A stretch of DNA of 64,000 nt from Streptomyces ochraceiscleroticus (GTDB lineage Bacteria; Actinomycetota; Actinomycetes; Streptomycetales; Streptomycetaceae): assembly GCF_000720485.1 (NCBI RefSeq), contig NZ_JOAX01000014.1, forward strand, positions 1 to 64,000, written 5' to 3'. Position numbers and translations under genes: made by a program. Each line of letters begins with the position of its first letter. The stretch's first letter is position 1. Positions 1-8,259 of this stretch are shown in pieces. The notes below the pieces were generated by a model that worked only from the letters and a program-made list of their open reading frames with translations, made no database searches and was not told where the DNA came from.

Positions 1-191
1 TATCAGATCCTTGCGGGCCCGATTTTCGCCGGTGCGTTTCGGCCTTTCGGCTTCTTCGCGGTTCCAACCTTACCAGATCCTTTTCGGTGATCCGGCCCCT
101 GTTGGAGCGGGGTTGCTTTCCGGTCCGGCCCTTTCGGGCTTTCCCTTTCGGCGTTTCCGACTTTACCAGATCCTCGTCCGGTCCGTTTCCA
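1..191. repeat. Degenerate tandem repeats with a TACCAGATCCT core
   Basis: Three copies of a (T)A(T/C)CAGATCCT core begin near positions 2, 72 and 164. Each is followed by a T- and CGG-rich stretch containing variants of CGTTTCGGCCTTTCGG, so the unit is about 70 to 92 bases and imperfect. The array may continue left of the window. I see no convincing gene between 1 and 499: the open frames there have no ribosome binding site and their translations are low-complexity. Function unknown. Confidence 0.5.
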
Positions 192-320
192 GTCCGAATT
201 TGTTTCCGAGCCCTGTCGGCGGGCCCGCCGTGTCAGCGGCAGAATTTCTCTGTCGCGTTTCCGGCGTGTCCACTACTTTAGCGGTTTCCGCTGCCGGTTC
301 ATAATCGAGCCGGTCGGTTG

Positions 321-340
321 AATTTCGGCATGCCGAAATT
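321..340. promoter_or_regulatory. Perfect 20-bp palindrome upstream of trpS
   Basis: AATTTCGGCATGCCGAAATT is its own reverse complement with no spacer. It is AT-richer than its surroundings and lies about 160 bases before the trpS leader peptide. It could be an operator for a dimeric repressor. No known consensus is recognised. Confidence 0.5.
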
Positions 341-420
341 GTTCCCGAAGGAAGGCCGTGCAGTAATGGGTTGCCGCCGGGCGGCGTGAGTGGCTGCCGG
401 GAGCTGGTTGGCTCCGTGGC

Positions 421-452
421 AACTCGGAGGACACTACACGAGGCTCCGAGTT
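421..452. promoter_or_regulatory. Inverted repeat with 9-bp arms, 14-base spacer
   Basis: AACTCGGAG (421-429) and CTCCGAGTT (444-452) are perfect complements separated by 14 bases. The repeat lies between the palindrome at 321-340 and the attenuator, where the trpS promoter is expected. It could be an operator or the 5' end of the leader RNA. Confidence 0.4.
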
Positions 453-499
453 CGTTCAAACCCGTGCCTGGCGGCGGTCTGGACAGTACCGTGAGGGCC

Positions 500-541
500 A
501 TGCATACGCGTGCGCTCGTACAGCAGTGGTGGCCCGCCTGA
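500..541 (+). CDS. Trp leader peptide MHTRALVQQWWPA
   Basis: A 13-codon frame encodes MHTRALVQQWWPA and ends at TGA 539-541. The two consecutive Trp codons at 527-532 lie inside the first strand of a hairpin that controls a downstream terminator. That is the arrangement needed for ribosome-mediated attenuation. An in-frame GTG at 491 would add three residues. A GAGGG at 493-497 precedes the ATG rather closely. S. coelicolor trpS1 is known to be regulated by ribosome-mediated transcriptional attenuation, which fits this peptide. Confidence 0.85.
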   Translation: MHTRALVQQWWPA

Positions 542-594
542 CGGCGGCCGACCACAGCGCATGCATGATCACGGCCGCCGCCTCCGGCGGCCGT
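526..594 (+). promoter_or_regulatory. Trp attenuator: pause hairpin and antiterminator
   Basis: Strand 1 (526-538, containing the Trp codons) pairs with strand 2 (543-555) at 11 of 13 positions around a 4-base loop. Part of strand 2, CGGCGGCCG at 542-550, is perfectly complementary to 572-580, the 5' arm of the terminator. If the ribosome stalls at the Trp codons, strand 1 is covered, strand 2 pairs with 572-580, and the terminator cannot form. With charged tRNA-Trp present, the 1:2 and terminator hairpins form instead and transcription stops. Confidence 0.8.
571..594 (+). terminator. Attenuator terminator hairpin before trpS
   Basis: ACGGCCGCCG (571-580) and CGGCGGCCGT (585-594) form a perfect 10-bp stem with a CCTC loop. 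A pyrimidine-rich stretch with a TTT follows rather than a clean U-tract, as is common in streptomycetes. Its 5' arm is shared with the antiterminator. Confidence 0.75.
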
Positions 595-700
595 TCGCGT
601 TTCTCCCTCCCGCAGCCGGCCGGTCGGATCGGTGCGGCGGTCTCCACGTACGCGATCGACTGACAGGTCGTGAGCGACCGAGCAGGCAAGGGGACCGGAA

Positions 701-1693
701 ATGACGCGGATCTTCAGTGGTGTGCAGCCGACGGGGCACCTGACGCTGGGCAATTACCTCGGGGCGATGCGGCGCTGGGTCGCGGAGGACCAGTACCGGG
801 CGGACGCGCTGTTCTGCGTGGTCGACCTGCATGCGCTGACCGTCGACCACGATCCGGCGCGGGTGCGGCGGCTCACTCGGCAGGCGGCGACGTTGTTGCT
901 GGCCGCCGGGCTGGACCCCGAGCGGTGCACGGTATTCGTGCAGAGCCAGGTGGATGAGCACGCGCGGCTGTCGTACCTGATGGAGTGCACGGCCACGGAC
1001 GGCGAGATGCGGCGCATGATCCAGTACAAGGAGAAGGCCGCGCGGGAGCGCGAGCGGGGCGGGAGCGTACGGCTGTCGCTGCTGACGTATCCGGCACTGA
1101 TGGCGGCGGACATCCTGGCGTACGGGACGGATGAGGTGCCTGTGGGTGAGGACCAGGCGCAGCACGTGGAGCTCACACGGGCTCTGGCGGTCCGGTTCAA
1201 CCAGCGGTACGGGCAGACGTTCGTGGTGCCGAGGGCGACGCTTCCGGCGGTGGCGGCGCGGGTGATGGATCTGCAGGAGCCGACGGTGAAGATGGGGAAG
1301 TCGCGTGCCCGGACGGCGGGGATCATCTATCTGCTGGATGAGCCGGAGGCGGTGCGCAAGAAGGTGATGCGGGCCGTCACGGATGCGGGCAGCGATGTCG
1401 TGTACGACCGGGAGGAGCGGCCCGGGATCGCGAATCTGCTGGATGTGCTGGCGGCGTGTACGGGTCGCGATCCGCGGGGGCTGGCGGAGGAATACGACTC
1501 TTACGGTGCGCTGAAGAAGGACACGGCTGAGGCGGTGGTGGAGGTGTTGCGGCCGGTGCGGGAGCGGCATGCGGGGTTGGCGGCGGATCCGTCTTATGTG
1601 GACGGGGTGCTGCGGGCCGGCGCGGAACGGGCGCGGGGGATGGCTCGGCCGCGGGTGGATGCGGCGTATCGGGCGGTGGGGTTGCTGGCGTAG
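701..1693 (+). CDS. trpS: Tryptophanyl-tRNA synthetase, auxiliary attenuated type
   Basis: A class I aminoacyl-tRNA synthetase that charges tRNA-Trp with tryptophan in the cytoplasm. At 330 aa it has the normal length. The HIGH-type signature is HLTLGN at residues 13-18, and the KMSKS loop appears as KMGKS at 197-201, a Ser-to-Gly variant. The ATG at 701 follows AAGGGGAC with good spacing. Because of the Trp-dependent attenuator in front, I take this as the inducible auxiliary TrpRS that in S. coelicolor gives indolmycin resistance, with a second housekeeping copy expected elsewhere. Residue 9, in the region linked to inhibitor binding, is Gln, so resistance cannot be read from the sequence alone. 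The function as TrpRS is certain; the auxiliary role is inferred from the leader. Confidence 0.95.
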   Translation: MTRIFSGVQPTGHLTLGNYLGAMRRWVAEDQYRADALFCVVDLHALTVDHDPARVRRLTRQAATLLLAAGLDPERCTVFVQSQVDEHARLSYLMECTATDGEMRRMIQYKEKAARERERGGSVRLSLLTYPALMAADILAYGTDEVPVGEDQAQHVELTRALAVRFNQRYGQTFVVPRATLPAVAARVMDLQEPTVKMGKSRARTAGIIYLLDEPEAVRKKVMRAVTDAGSDVVYDREERPGIANLLDVLAACTGRDPRGLAEEYDSYGALKKDTAEAVVEVLRPVRERHAGLAADPSYVDGVLRAGAERARGMARPRVDAAYRAVGLLA

Positions 1694-1763
1694 CGCGGGC
1701 GCGTGGGTGGTGGGCGTAGCGGTGCTCGGCTTCCCGCCGGTGGGGGTGCCGCTGCGCCCACCC

Positions 1764-1780
1764 GTGCCGCCCTGCGGCAC
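1764..1780. terminator. Short hairpin between convergent trpS and proC
   Basis: GTGCCGC and GCGGCAC form a perfect 7-bp stem with a CCT loop in the 144-base convergent gap. There is no U-tract, so this is only a probable bidirectional terminator. Confidence 0.4.
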
Positions 1781-1837
1781 GATTGCCCGCAGCTAGGGGG
1801 GTAGAGGCGGCGCGGTTGTCCGCAGCGGTGGGGTGGG

Positions 1838-2647
1838 TCAGCCGTTGCCCGACGCCAGTTCGCGGCTGCGGTCTCGGGCTGCCTCCAGGGCGGCGATGAG
1901 GGCGGCGCGTACGCCGTGGTTCTCCAGCTCGCGGATGGCGTTGATGGTGGTGCCGGCCGGCGAGGTGACGTTTTCGCGCAGCTTGACCGGGTGCTCGCCG
2001 CTGTCGCGGAGCATCACGGCGGCGCCGATGGCGGCCTGCACGATCAGGTCGTGCGCCTTGTCGCGGGGCAGGCCGAGGAGGATGCCGGCGTCGGTCATGG
2101 CCTCGACGAGGAAGTAGAAGTAGGCCGGGCCGGAGCCGGAGAGTGCGGTGCAGGCGTCCTGCTGGCTCTCGGGGACGCGGAGCGTCTTGCCGACGCGGCC
2201 GAAGATCTCCTCGGCGTGGGCGAGGTGTTCGTCGGTGGCGTGGGTGCCGGCGGAGATGACGGACATGCCTTCGTCGACGAGGGCGGGGGTGTTCGGCATG
2301 ACCCGTACGACGGCGGTGTCCGCGGCCAGCCGCTCCTCGAAGTAGGAGGTCGGGATGCCGGCGGCGCCGCTGATGACGAGGCGGTCGGCGGGGACGTGCG
2401 GGGCGAGCTCGTCCAGCAGCGTGCCCATGTCCTGCGGCTTGACCGTGAGGATGAGCGTGTCGGCGGCCTTGGCGGCCTCCGCGTTGCTGACGGTCTCGAC
2501 GCCGTACTTCTCGCGGAGCTGGGCGGCGCGCTCGGGGCGGCGGGCGGTGACCAGGAGGTCGGACGGGGACCAGCCGCCGCGGATCATTCCGCTGAGGAGG
2601 GCTTCGCCGATCTTTCCTGTACCGAGTACTGCGACCTTCTGGGTCAT
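1838..2647 (-). CDS. proC: Pyrroline-5-carboxylate reductase
   Basis: Catalyses the last step of proline synthesis, NAD(P)H-dependent reduction of pyrroline-5-carboxylate, in the cytosol. The 269-aa protein has the family length. A Rossmann nucleotide-binding motif GTGKIG lies at residues 9-14, and the C-terminal helical dimerisation region carries the family signature (LSGSGPAYFY, then TSPAGTT). The ATG at 2647 is preceded on the minus strand by GAGGTG, and the frame upstream of it looks non-coding. It is convergent with trpS. Confidence 0.95.
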   Translation of the reverse strand: MTQKVAVLGTGKIGEALLSGMIRGGWSPSDLLVTARRPERAAQLREKYGVETVSNAEAAKAADTLILTVKPQDMGTLLDELAPHVPADRLVISGAAGIPTSYFEERLAADTAVVRVMPNTPALVDEGMSVISAGTHATDEHLAHAEEIFGRVGKTLRVPESQQDACTALSGSGPAYFYFLVEAMTDAGILLGLPRDKAHDLIVQAAIGAAVMLRDSGEHPVKLRENVTSPAGTTINAIRELENHGVRAALIAALEAARDRSRELASGNG

Positions 2648-2786
2648 GGTGCGGTTCACCTCTACGCTGCGCCGGGCCTGGGCCTTGTCCGTACGGTCAT
2701 CGTCGCATCGGGCGGGGCGGGCGTGCGGGGGTGTTCCACGTTGTGGGCGAGTGGGCGGCCAGGGGCGGGGCCTGTGAGGGCTGTGG

Positions 2787-3776
2787 TTACTGGGACGGGA
2801 GCGGAGTCTTGGTGATGCGGAAGAGCTGGTTCGGGCGGGTGGCGCAAGGGGTGAGTACGGCCTCGGTGCCCGCAACGGCTTCCGCGGATTTCCCGGATTC
2901 ACGGGATTTGGGGGTGGCGGGGGCATTGATGGTCAGGCAGCGGTGGGTGGCTTCTGCGCGGAAGGCGTAGGCGGTGCTGCCGTGGGTCGGCGCGTGCTCG
3001 GCGTGGAGGCGGGTGGCGCCGCCGCAGTCGTTCTGGGGTTCCAGCAGGCCGGCGGCGGGGCCCTCGTAGCGCGCAGCCAGGCAGCCCTTGCCCTGGTCGG
3101 GGCGGAACCATTCGATCCGGTACAGCCCGCCGCCCGCCGGGATCAGCCTGGTCCGCTGCGGGGCCACCTCGTCGCACGGCCGCTGCACGGCCACGAGGGA
3201 GTCGTACCGGCCGTCCGGGACGTGCCCGTCGGTCAGGCACAGGTCCGGAGCGCTCAGGGGGTGGAGGAGTACCGGGCCGGTGGGGAGGGGCGGGGCGGCG
3301 GTGCCCGGCGCCCGGTCGGAGGAGGCCGGCGTCCAGACGGTGGCGATGGTGAGGGCGGCGGCGGTCAGCAGGGCCGTGAGGGCAAGGAGGGCGGGGGTGC
3401 GTCGGGCTGCGCGCCATGCGGTGCGGAGACCTGGCTTCGGGGACGGTGGTGGCGGTGGGGACGGCGCTACCGGCGAGGGCGGCGTGCCGGTCCGGGAGCG
3501 GTCGGCGAGCAGGTTCCGGGCCCGGGCCCAGTCCGCGGCCCGGTCGCCTTCCCCGCAGGCCCGGACGAAGGCGGCCAGCAGTTCGGGGCGTGGCAGCGAC
3601 CGGCCGGTCAGCGCGTTGGCCAGGGTGCTGCGCGGCAGGGGTTCGCCCTGGCCTGCGGCCTTCTCCTCGAGCTGGCGGTAGGTCAGGCCGGAGCGTTCCT
3701 TCAGGCGCCGCATCGCTTCGCTGAACTCGGCCGCATCCTGCGCCGCGTACGGCGCTGAGCCCTCCCCATTACCCAT
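2787..3776 (-). CDS. Membrane-anchored HTH protein with Cys-rich lectin-like exterior
   Basis: This 329-aa protein has three parts. Residues about 15-95 resemble the N-terminal helix-turn-helix of Streptomyces XRE-type proteins (a SGLTYRQLEEKA helix, then STLANALTGRSLPR). A Pro-rich linker (98-115) follows, then one membrane segment at about 128-148. The C-terminal 165-329 is exported by prediction and has paired cysteines and CLT/CLA motifs reminiscent of ricin-B-type carbohydrate-binding folds. The ATG at 3776 starts MGNGEG and is the first good start after a stretch lacking coding character. The arrangement suggests an outside sensor coupled to a cytoplasmic DNA- or protein-binding module, but the target is unknown. 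Confidence 0.7.
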   Translation of the reverse strand: MGNGEGSAPYAAQDAAEFSEAMRRLKERSGLTYRQLEEKAAGQGEPLPRSTLANALTGRSLPRPELLAAFVRACGEGDRAADWARARNLLADRSRTGTPPSPVAPSPPPPPSPKPGLRTAWRAARRTPALLALTALLTAAALTIATVWTPASSDRAPGTAAPPLPTGPVLLHPLSAPDLCLTDGHVPDGRYDSLVAVQRPCDEVAPQRTRLIPAGGGLYRIEWFRPDQGKGCLAARYEGPAAGLLEPQNDCGGATRLHAEHAPTHGSTAYAFRAEATHRCLTINAPATPKSRESGKSAEAVAGTEAVLTPCATRPNQLFRITKTPLPSQ

Positions 3777-3843
3777 GGCGTCATAGTGCCCGGGACATGA
3801 CGACTGGCCAATGGTCCCGTGGGTTCTGCTTGATTCCGTTGGA

Positions 3844-5478
3844 TCAGCGCGTCCGGCGGCGGAGGGTGGCGGCGCCCAGGGAAAGCACCAGGAGGGCGCA
3901 GCCGGTGACGATCGCGGCGTCGCGGAGGAAGGCGCCGGTGGGGTCGGAATGGCGGAGTACTTCATTCATGGCGTCGACCGCGTACGACATCGGGAGGACG
4001 TCGGAAAGGCCGGAGAGTACCGGCTGCATTTCGTCGCGCGGGGTGAAGAGGCCGCAGAGCAGGAGCTGCGGCAAAAGGACCGCCGGCAGGAATTGGACGG
4101 CCTGGAATTCGGAGGCGGCGAAGGCCGAGACGAAGAGGCCGAGGGCGGTACCGAGGAGGGCGTCCAGGACGGCCACCAGGAGCAGGAGCCAGGGGGAGCC
4201 GGTGACGTCCAGGTCCAGCAGCCATACGGACAGGGCGGTGGCGAGCGCCGATTGGACGACGGCGAGCAGGCCGAAGGCGAGGGCGTAACCGGCGATCAGG
4301 TCGGTCTTGCCGAGCGGCATGGCGAGGAGGCGTTCGAGCGTGCCCGAGGTGCGTTCGCGCAGGGTGGCGATGGAGGTCACCAGGAACATCGTGATCATCG
4401 GGAAGATGCCGAGGAGCGAGGCGCCGGTGGCGTCGAACGTGCGGGGGTTGCCGTCGAAGACGTAGCGGAGCAGGGCGATCATCGCGCACGGGACGACGAG
4501 CATGAGGGCGATGGTGCGGGGGTCGTGACGGAGCTGGCGCAGGACGCGGGTGGTGGTGGCCGCGGTGCGGGATGCGGAGGCCGCGGGGTGCGCCGCGGGG
4601 GCGGGGTGCGGGTGGGCAGGAACGGCGTCACTGGACGCAGCAGGCACAGCCGCGGGAGCGTCAGCCGTGGCCTCGTCCACCAGCCTCAGGAAAGCCGCCT
4701 CCACCGACGGAGTCCCCGTGCGGGCGGTCAGTTCGTCCGGGGAGCCGTCCGCCAGGATGCGGCCCTCGCGCATGAGGAGGAGGCGGTCGCAGCGTTCGGC
4801 CTCGTCCATGACGTGGGAGGAGACGAGCAGCGTCACGCCGCGGTCGGTGGCGAGGGTGTGGAAGAGATTCCAGAGGTCGCGGCGGAGGACGGGGTCGAGG
4901 CCGACGGTCGGCTCGTCCAGTACCAGCAGTTCCGGGTCGCCGAGGAGCGCCACCGCGAGGGAGACGCGGCTGCGCTGGCCGCCGGAGAGGTTCCCGGCGA
5001 GTACGTCGGCGTGCGAGGCCAGGGCCACGTCGTCGATGGCGCGGTCGACGGCCGCCCGGCGCGCCGCGCGGGCGGTCCGCCCGGGGTGCAGGATCTCGGC
5101 GAAGTACGCGAGGTTCTGGCGGACGGTGAGGTCGTCGTACACGGACGGGGACTGGGTCACGTAACCGATCCGGGGGCGCAGCGACGCCTCGCCGGCGGGC
5201 CGGCCGAGGACGTCGAGCGTGCCGGTGACGTGTGCCTGGGTGCCGGCGATGGCGCGCATGAGCGTGGTCTTGCCGCAGCCGGAGGGGCCGAGGAGGCCGG
5301 TGACCTGGCCGCGCGGGACGTCGAAGGCGAGCGCGTCCAGGACGGTCCGGCCGCCGCGGACCACTGAGAGCCCGCGGGCGCGTACAGCGGGGAGGGCCGG
5401 GACGCCGGCTTTTCCGGCCTCGGTGGCCTCGCTCGTCCTGCCGGTCCCGCCGGTCTCACCGGACGCGTAATTCACCAT
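3844..5478 (-). CDS. ABC exporter, ATPase fused to ABC2 permease
   Basis: A half-size ABC transporter with ATPase and permease in one 544-aa chain. The ATPase (about 35-270) shows Walker A GPSGCGKT (64-71), Q-loop Q109, signature LSGGQ (164-168), Walker B LLVLDEP (184-190) and H-loop H222, so it should be active. An Ala/Pro/His linker follows (270-305). The C-terminal part has about six hydrophobic segments (from 322) of the ABC-2 drug/lipid exporter type. Fused ATPase-first exporters often confer drug or peptide efflux; the substrate cannot be told. The ATG at 5478 has only a weak Shine-Dalgarno. No dedicated regulator is adjacent. Confidence 0.85.
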   Translation of the reverse strand: MVNYASGETGGTGRTSEATEAGKAGVPALPAVRARGLSVVRGGRTVLDALAFDVPRGQVTGLLGPSGCGKTTLMRAIAGTQAHVTGTLDVLGRPAGEASLRPRIGYVTQSPSVYDDLTVRQNLAYFAEILHPGRTARAARRAAVDRAIDDVALASHADVLAGNLSGGQRSRVSLAVALLGDPELLVLDEPTVGLDPVLRRDLWNLFHTLATDRGVTLLVSSHVMDEAERCDRLLLMREGRILADGSPDELTARTGTPSVEAAFLRLVDEATADAPAAVPAASSDAVPAHPHPAPAAHPAASASRTAATTTRVLRQLRHDPRTIALMLVVPCAMIALLRYVFDGNPRTFDATGASLLGIFPMITMFLVTSIATLRERTSGTLERLLAMPLGKTDLIAGYALAFGLLAVVQSALATALSVWLLDLDVTGSPWLLLLVAVLDALLGTALGLFVSAFAASEFQAVQFLPAVLLPQLLLCGLFTPRDEMQPVLSGLSDVLPMSYAVDAMNEVLRHSDPTGAFLRDAAIVTGCALLVLSLGAATLRRRTR

Positions 5479-5777
5479 GTGTTGAATATGCGCCTGTCCG
5501 GAACCGGGCGTCAACCCCCGCTCGCGGGGAACCTGCCGTGGGAGGCGGACGTTCGGTAAAGGTGCACGTTGTGTCACTGGCTGGGGCCGCCGAGCGTTCG
5601 ACGGGTCCGGCGTGCGGTGGTTCGGGGCGTTCTCCGGCGGCCGCCGGAGCACTCGGAGAAGATCGTTCCGCTCCGATAACACCGCGTTAACCTGACGGTT
5701 ACACGCCGACTTGCCCTGGGGCAGCCGTCTTTGGACACAATGGAATTGACTGTCCACGGGCGCCGGAGGAGGCGACG
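5479..5777. other. Divergent intergenic region
   Basis: No gene is seen between the ABC exporter and the secreted protein. The region holds a small inverted repeat, TAACC-TGAC-GGTTA, at 5688-5701. The promoters of both divergent genes should lie here, but no clear consensus pair stands out. Confidence 0.4.
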
Positions 5778-6215
5778 ATGGGGAAGCCGGGTACCGCGAT
5801 ACGCCCTGCCCTGGCCATTCTCATTGCCGCACTGCTGGCCCTGCTGACCACGGCCGGCTTCGCCTTCGCGGAGCCCGCGCAGAACGGCACCGGGACACGG
5901 GCGGCCGCGTCCGCGAACGACGGCTCCATACCCGGCACACCGGCCGCGCCGGCCACCCCCGCCGCCGAGCCCAAGCACACCGCCATGAAGGGCGGGAGCG
6001 AGGGCGAGGTCGGCCCCGAGACCGCTCACCTCCGGCGGGCCGTCCGCATCTCTGCCGGACCGCCCACTCCCCCCGATCCGCGTGCCCTGTGCGTGTGCTG
6101 CCGCACCGTACCGGCGGACGAACACGAACCGACCGTTCCGCTCACCCGCGCGCACGCCAAATCACTGCAGAGAACCGGTCAAATACCCCTCACTCTCTGT
6201 GTTTTCCGCTGCTGA
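5778..6215 (+). CDS. Small secreted protein, unknown function
   Basis: A 145-aa protein with an excellent ribosome binding site (GGAGGAGG at 5765-5772). Residues 1-31 form a typical signal peptide: a basic start, a hydrophobic core ALAILIAALLALLTTAG, then AFAEP with a likely signal peptidase I site after AFA. The mature part is Ala/Pro-rich and then carries a CVCC cluster, ending in FRC. I recognise no domain. The start and the export signal are well supported; the function is not. Confidence 0.65.
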   Translation: MGKPGTAIRPALAILIAALLALLTTAGFAFAEPAQNGTGTRAAASANDGSIPGTPAAPATPAAEPKHTAMKGGSEGEVGPETAHLRRAVRISAGPPTPPDPRALCVCCRTVPADEHEPTVPLTRAHAKSLQRTGQIPLTLCVFRC

Positions 6216-6428
6216 GGGATGTCAGAACGGGCTTCCCCCCTGCCCGCGCACCGCACCACACGGGCGTACCCGCCACAGCACGGCTGACCGGAACCGGCTC
6301 CTGACCGGTCCCGGTGTCGGCCGCTGACCTGGCGTACCCACGCCCGCTCGTACGGATCCAGCCATCCATCCGCAACAGCTCCTGCCTGCAGCACGCTCTG
6401 CCGGCGGGTACCAGCTGGAGGCATCCTC

Positions 6429-8102
6429 ATGCGCAATTTCGTCCAACGGATCTCCCCCTCCCGTCTCGGCCCCCCGGGCGCCGACGGACCGCCGGGCGAC
6501 CCCGCTCCCCGGCGCGGCACCTTCCGCGCGGACTTCACCGCCTCGCTCGTCGTCTTCCTCGTCGCCGTACCGCTCTGCGTCGGCGTCGCCGTGGCCTCCG
6601 GCGTACCCGCCGAACTCGGCCTGGTCACCGGCATCGTGGGCGGTCTGCTCACCGGCTTCCTGCCCGGCAGCAGCCTCCAGGTCAGCGGCCCGGCCGCGGG
6701 CCTGACCGTGCTCGTCTACGAGGCGGTGAAGGAGTACGGCGTCGGCGCGCTCGGCATCATCGTCCTCGTCGCCGGCCTGCTCCAACTGGCCATGGGCGCA
6801 CTCAAGCTCGGCCGGTGGTTCCGCGCGATCTCGGTCGCGGTGGTGCAGGGCATGCTCGCCGGCATCGGTCTGGTACTGATCGCGGGTCAGGTGTACGCCC
6901 TCGCGGACGCGAAGGCGCCCGGCAGCGGCCTCGCCAACCTGGGCGGGCTGCCCGACCTGTTCATCGACACGGTCGGCTCGAACTCGGCCCTGGCCGCGCT
7001 CGCGATCGGCGTCGGCACGATCGCCGTCCTCGTCCTGTGGCCCCGCTGGAAGAAGGGCGCGAAGATCCTGCCCGCGCCGCTCGCCGCGGTCGCCCTCGCC
7101 ACGCTCGCGGTCTTCGCGTTCGACCTGCCGGTCGCCCGCGTCGAGGTACAGGGCCTGCTGGGCGCCATCCAGCCGCCGGGCGCCGACGACTTCGCGCGCG
7201 TCGCGCAGTTCGGCGTCATCGGTACGGTGCTCGCCTTCACGCTCATCGCGTCCGCCGAGTCGCTGTTCAGCGCGGCGGCCGTGGACCGGCTGCACGACGG
7301 GCCGAAGACGGACTACGACAAGGAGCTGATGGCCCAGGGCGCGGGCAACGCGGTCTGCGGTGTGCTCGGCGCGCTGCCGATGACCGCGGTCATCGTGCGC
7401 AGCTCCGCCAATGTGTCGGCCGGCGCGAAGACCAAGCTCTCCCGCATCCTGCACGGCGTCTGGCTGCTGGTGTTCGCTGCGGCCTTCCCGGCCGCGCTGG
7501 GCGTCATCCCGGTGGCGGCGCTGGCCGGTGTCCTGGTGCACGCGGGCTGGAAGCTGATGCCGCTGAAGGAGATCCGTCCGCTGTGGCGTGAACACCGTGG
7601 CGAGGCCATCGTGCTCGCGACGACCGCCATCGCCATCGTGGTCACCAACATGTTCGAAGGCGTCCTGATCGGTCTGCTCATGGCGGTCGCGAAGACCGCC
7701 TGGGAGACCTCGCACGTGCACCTGGAGGTGTCCGGCGACGGCGTCGACGGTGGTCCCGGCAGCCAGGCCCACAGCCTCGTGGTGGCCAAGTCGGTGCAGG
7801 GCGGCGGTTCCGTCGCGGCCCCGGTACTCGACGAAGCGGAGCCCGCGACCGCCACGGCGGCGGGACCGGTCCGCGTACGCGCCGTCGGCAACGCCACCTT
7901 CCTGCGGCTGCCGCGCCTCCTCGACCAGTTGGAGGCGCTGCCCGCCGACCGCGAGATCCAGCTCGACCTCTCGGGCCTGCGTCACCTCGACCACGCCTGC
8001 GAGGCGGCGCTCCTCGGCTGGGCCGAGCAGCGCCGCCGTGAGCTGACCGAACCGGCCGGTGTGAGCATCGACCACATGCCGGTGCGCGGGGCCGTCTCCT
8101 GA
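6429..8102 (+). CDS. SulP family anion transporter with STAS domain
   Basis: A 557-aa SulP/SLC26-type membrane transporter, normally moving sulfate, bicarbonate or related anions. The N-terminal 35-430 has many hydrophobic segments, beginning with the family opening DFTASLVVFLVAVPLCVGVA and followed by a conserved SGPAAGL loop. A cytoplasmic STAS domain occupies about 478-550 (LDLSGLRHLDHACEAALL). A GGAGG lies 11 bases before the ATG. No carbonic anhydrase gene sits next door, so bicarbonate transport is not suggested by context. The gene ends before a very strong hairpin. Confidence 0.9.
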   Translation: MRNFVQRISPSRLGPPGADGPPGDPAPRRGTFRADFTASLVVFLVAVPLCVGVAVASGVPAELGLVTGIVGGLLTGFLPGSSLQVSGPAAGLTVLVYEAVKEYGVGALGIIVLVAGLLQLAMGALKLGRWFRAISVAVVQGMLAGIGLVLIAGQVYALADAKAPGSGLANLGGLPDLFIDTVGSNSALAALAIGVGTIAVLVLWPRWKKGAKILPAPLAAVALATLAVFAFDLPVARVEVQGLLGAIQPPGADDFARVAQFGVIGTVLAFTLIASAESLFSAAAVDRLHDGPKTDYDKELMAQGAGNAVCGVLGALPMTAVIVRSSANVSAGAKTKLSRILHGVWLLVFAAAFPAALGVIPVAALAGVLVHAGWKLMPLKEIRPLWREHRGEAIVLATTAIAIVVTNMFEGVLIGLLMAVAKTAWETSHVHLEVSGDGVDGGPGSQAHSLVVAKSVQGGGSVAAPVLDEAEPATATAAGPVRVRAVGNATFLRLPRLLDQLEALPADREIQLDLSGLRHLDHACEAALLGWAEQRRRELTEPAGVSIDHMPVRGAVS

Positions 8103-8150
8103 CCCGCCACCGCTGAAGCAGGGCCCTCGACGGCCCTCGTCCTGGGTCGT

Positions 8151-8187
8151 CCCCCTGGTGGCGGAACGCGTTCCCGCCGCCAGGGGG
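8151..8187. terminator. Near-perfect 37-base hairpin after the SulP gene
   Basis: CCCCCTGGTGGCGG and CCGCCGCCAGGGGG form a 14-bp stem with one G-T pair around AACGCGTTC, which is itself partly palindromic. It lies 49 bases after the SulP stop codon and is probably its terminator. Confidence 0.75.
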
Positions 8188-8202
8188 ATACAGGAATCCG
8201 TA

Positions 8203-8218
8203 TGACCTCATAAGGTCA
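8203..8218. promoter_or_regulatory. Inverted repeat TGACCT-CATA-AGGTCA
   Basis: A perfect 6-bp-arm repeat with a 4-base spacer ends 41 bases before the start of the M1 peptidase gene, where its promoter should be. It is a candidate operator; the regulator is unknown. Confidence 0.4.
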
Positions 8219-8259
8219 GCGCAACCTCTCCTGTCCCCCACACCACCCCAGGACTCTCC

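Noticed and set aside
11..304. Small open frame over the left-edge repeats
   Set aside because: Translation merely reflects the repeats (PYQIL and LYQIL); no Shine-Dalgarno and no conserved look.
453..470. GTTCAAACCCGTGCC as the T-arm of a tRNA
   Set aside because: No acceptor, D or anticodon stems can be built around it.
3811..5367. Long open frame antisense to the ABC exporter
   Set aside because: Glu/Gly/Arg-rich shadow; the opposite strand holds intact Walker and signature motifs.
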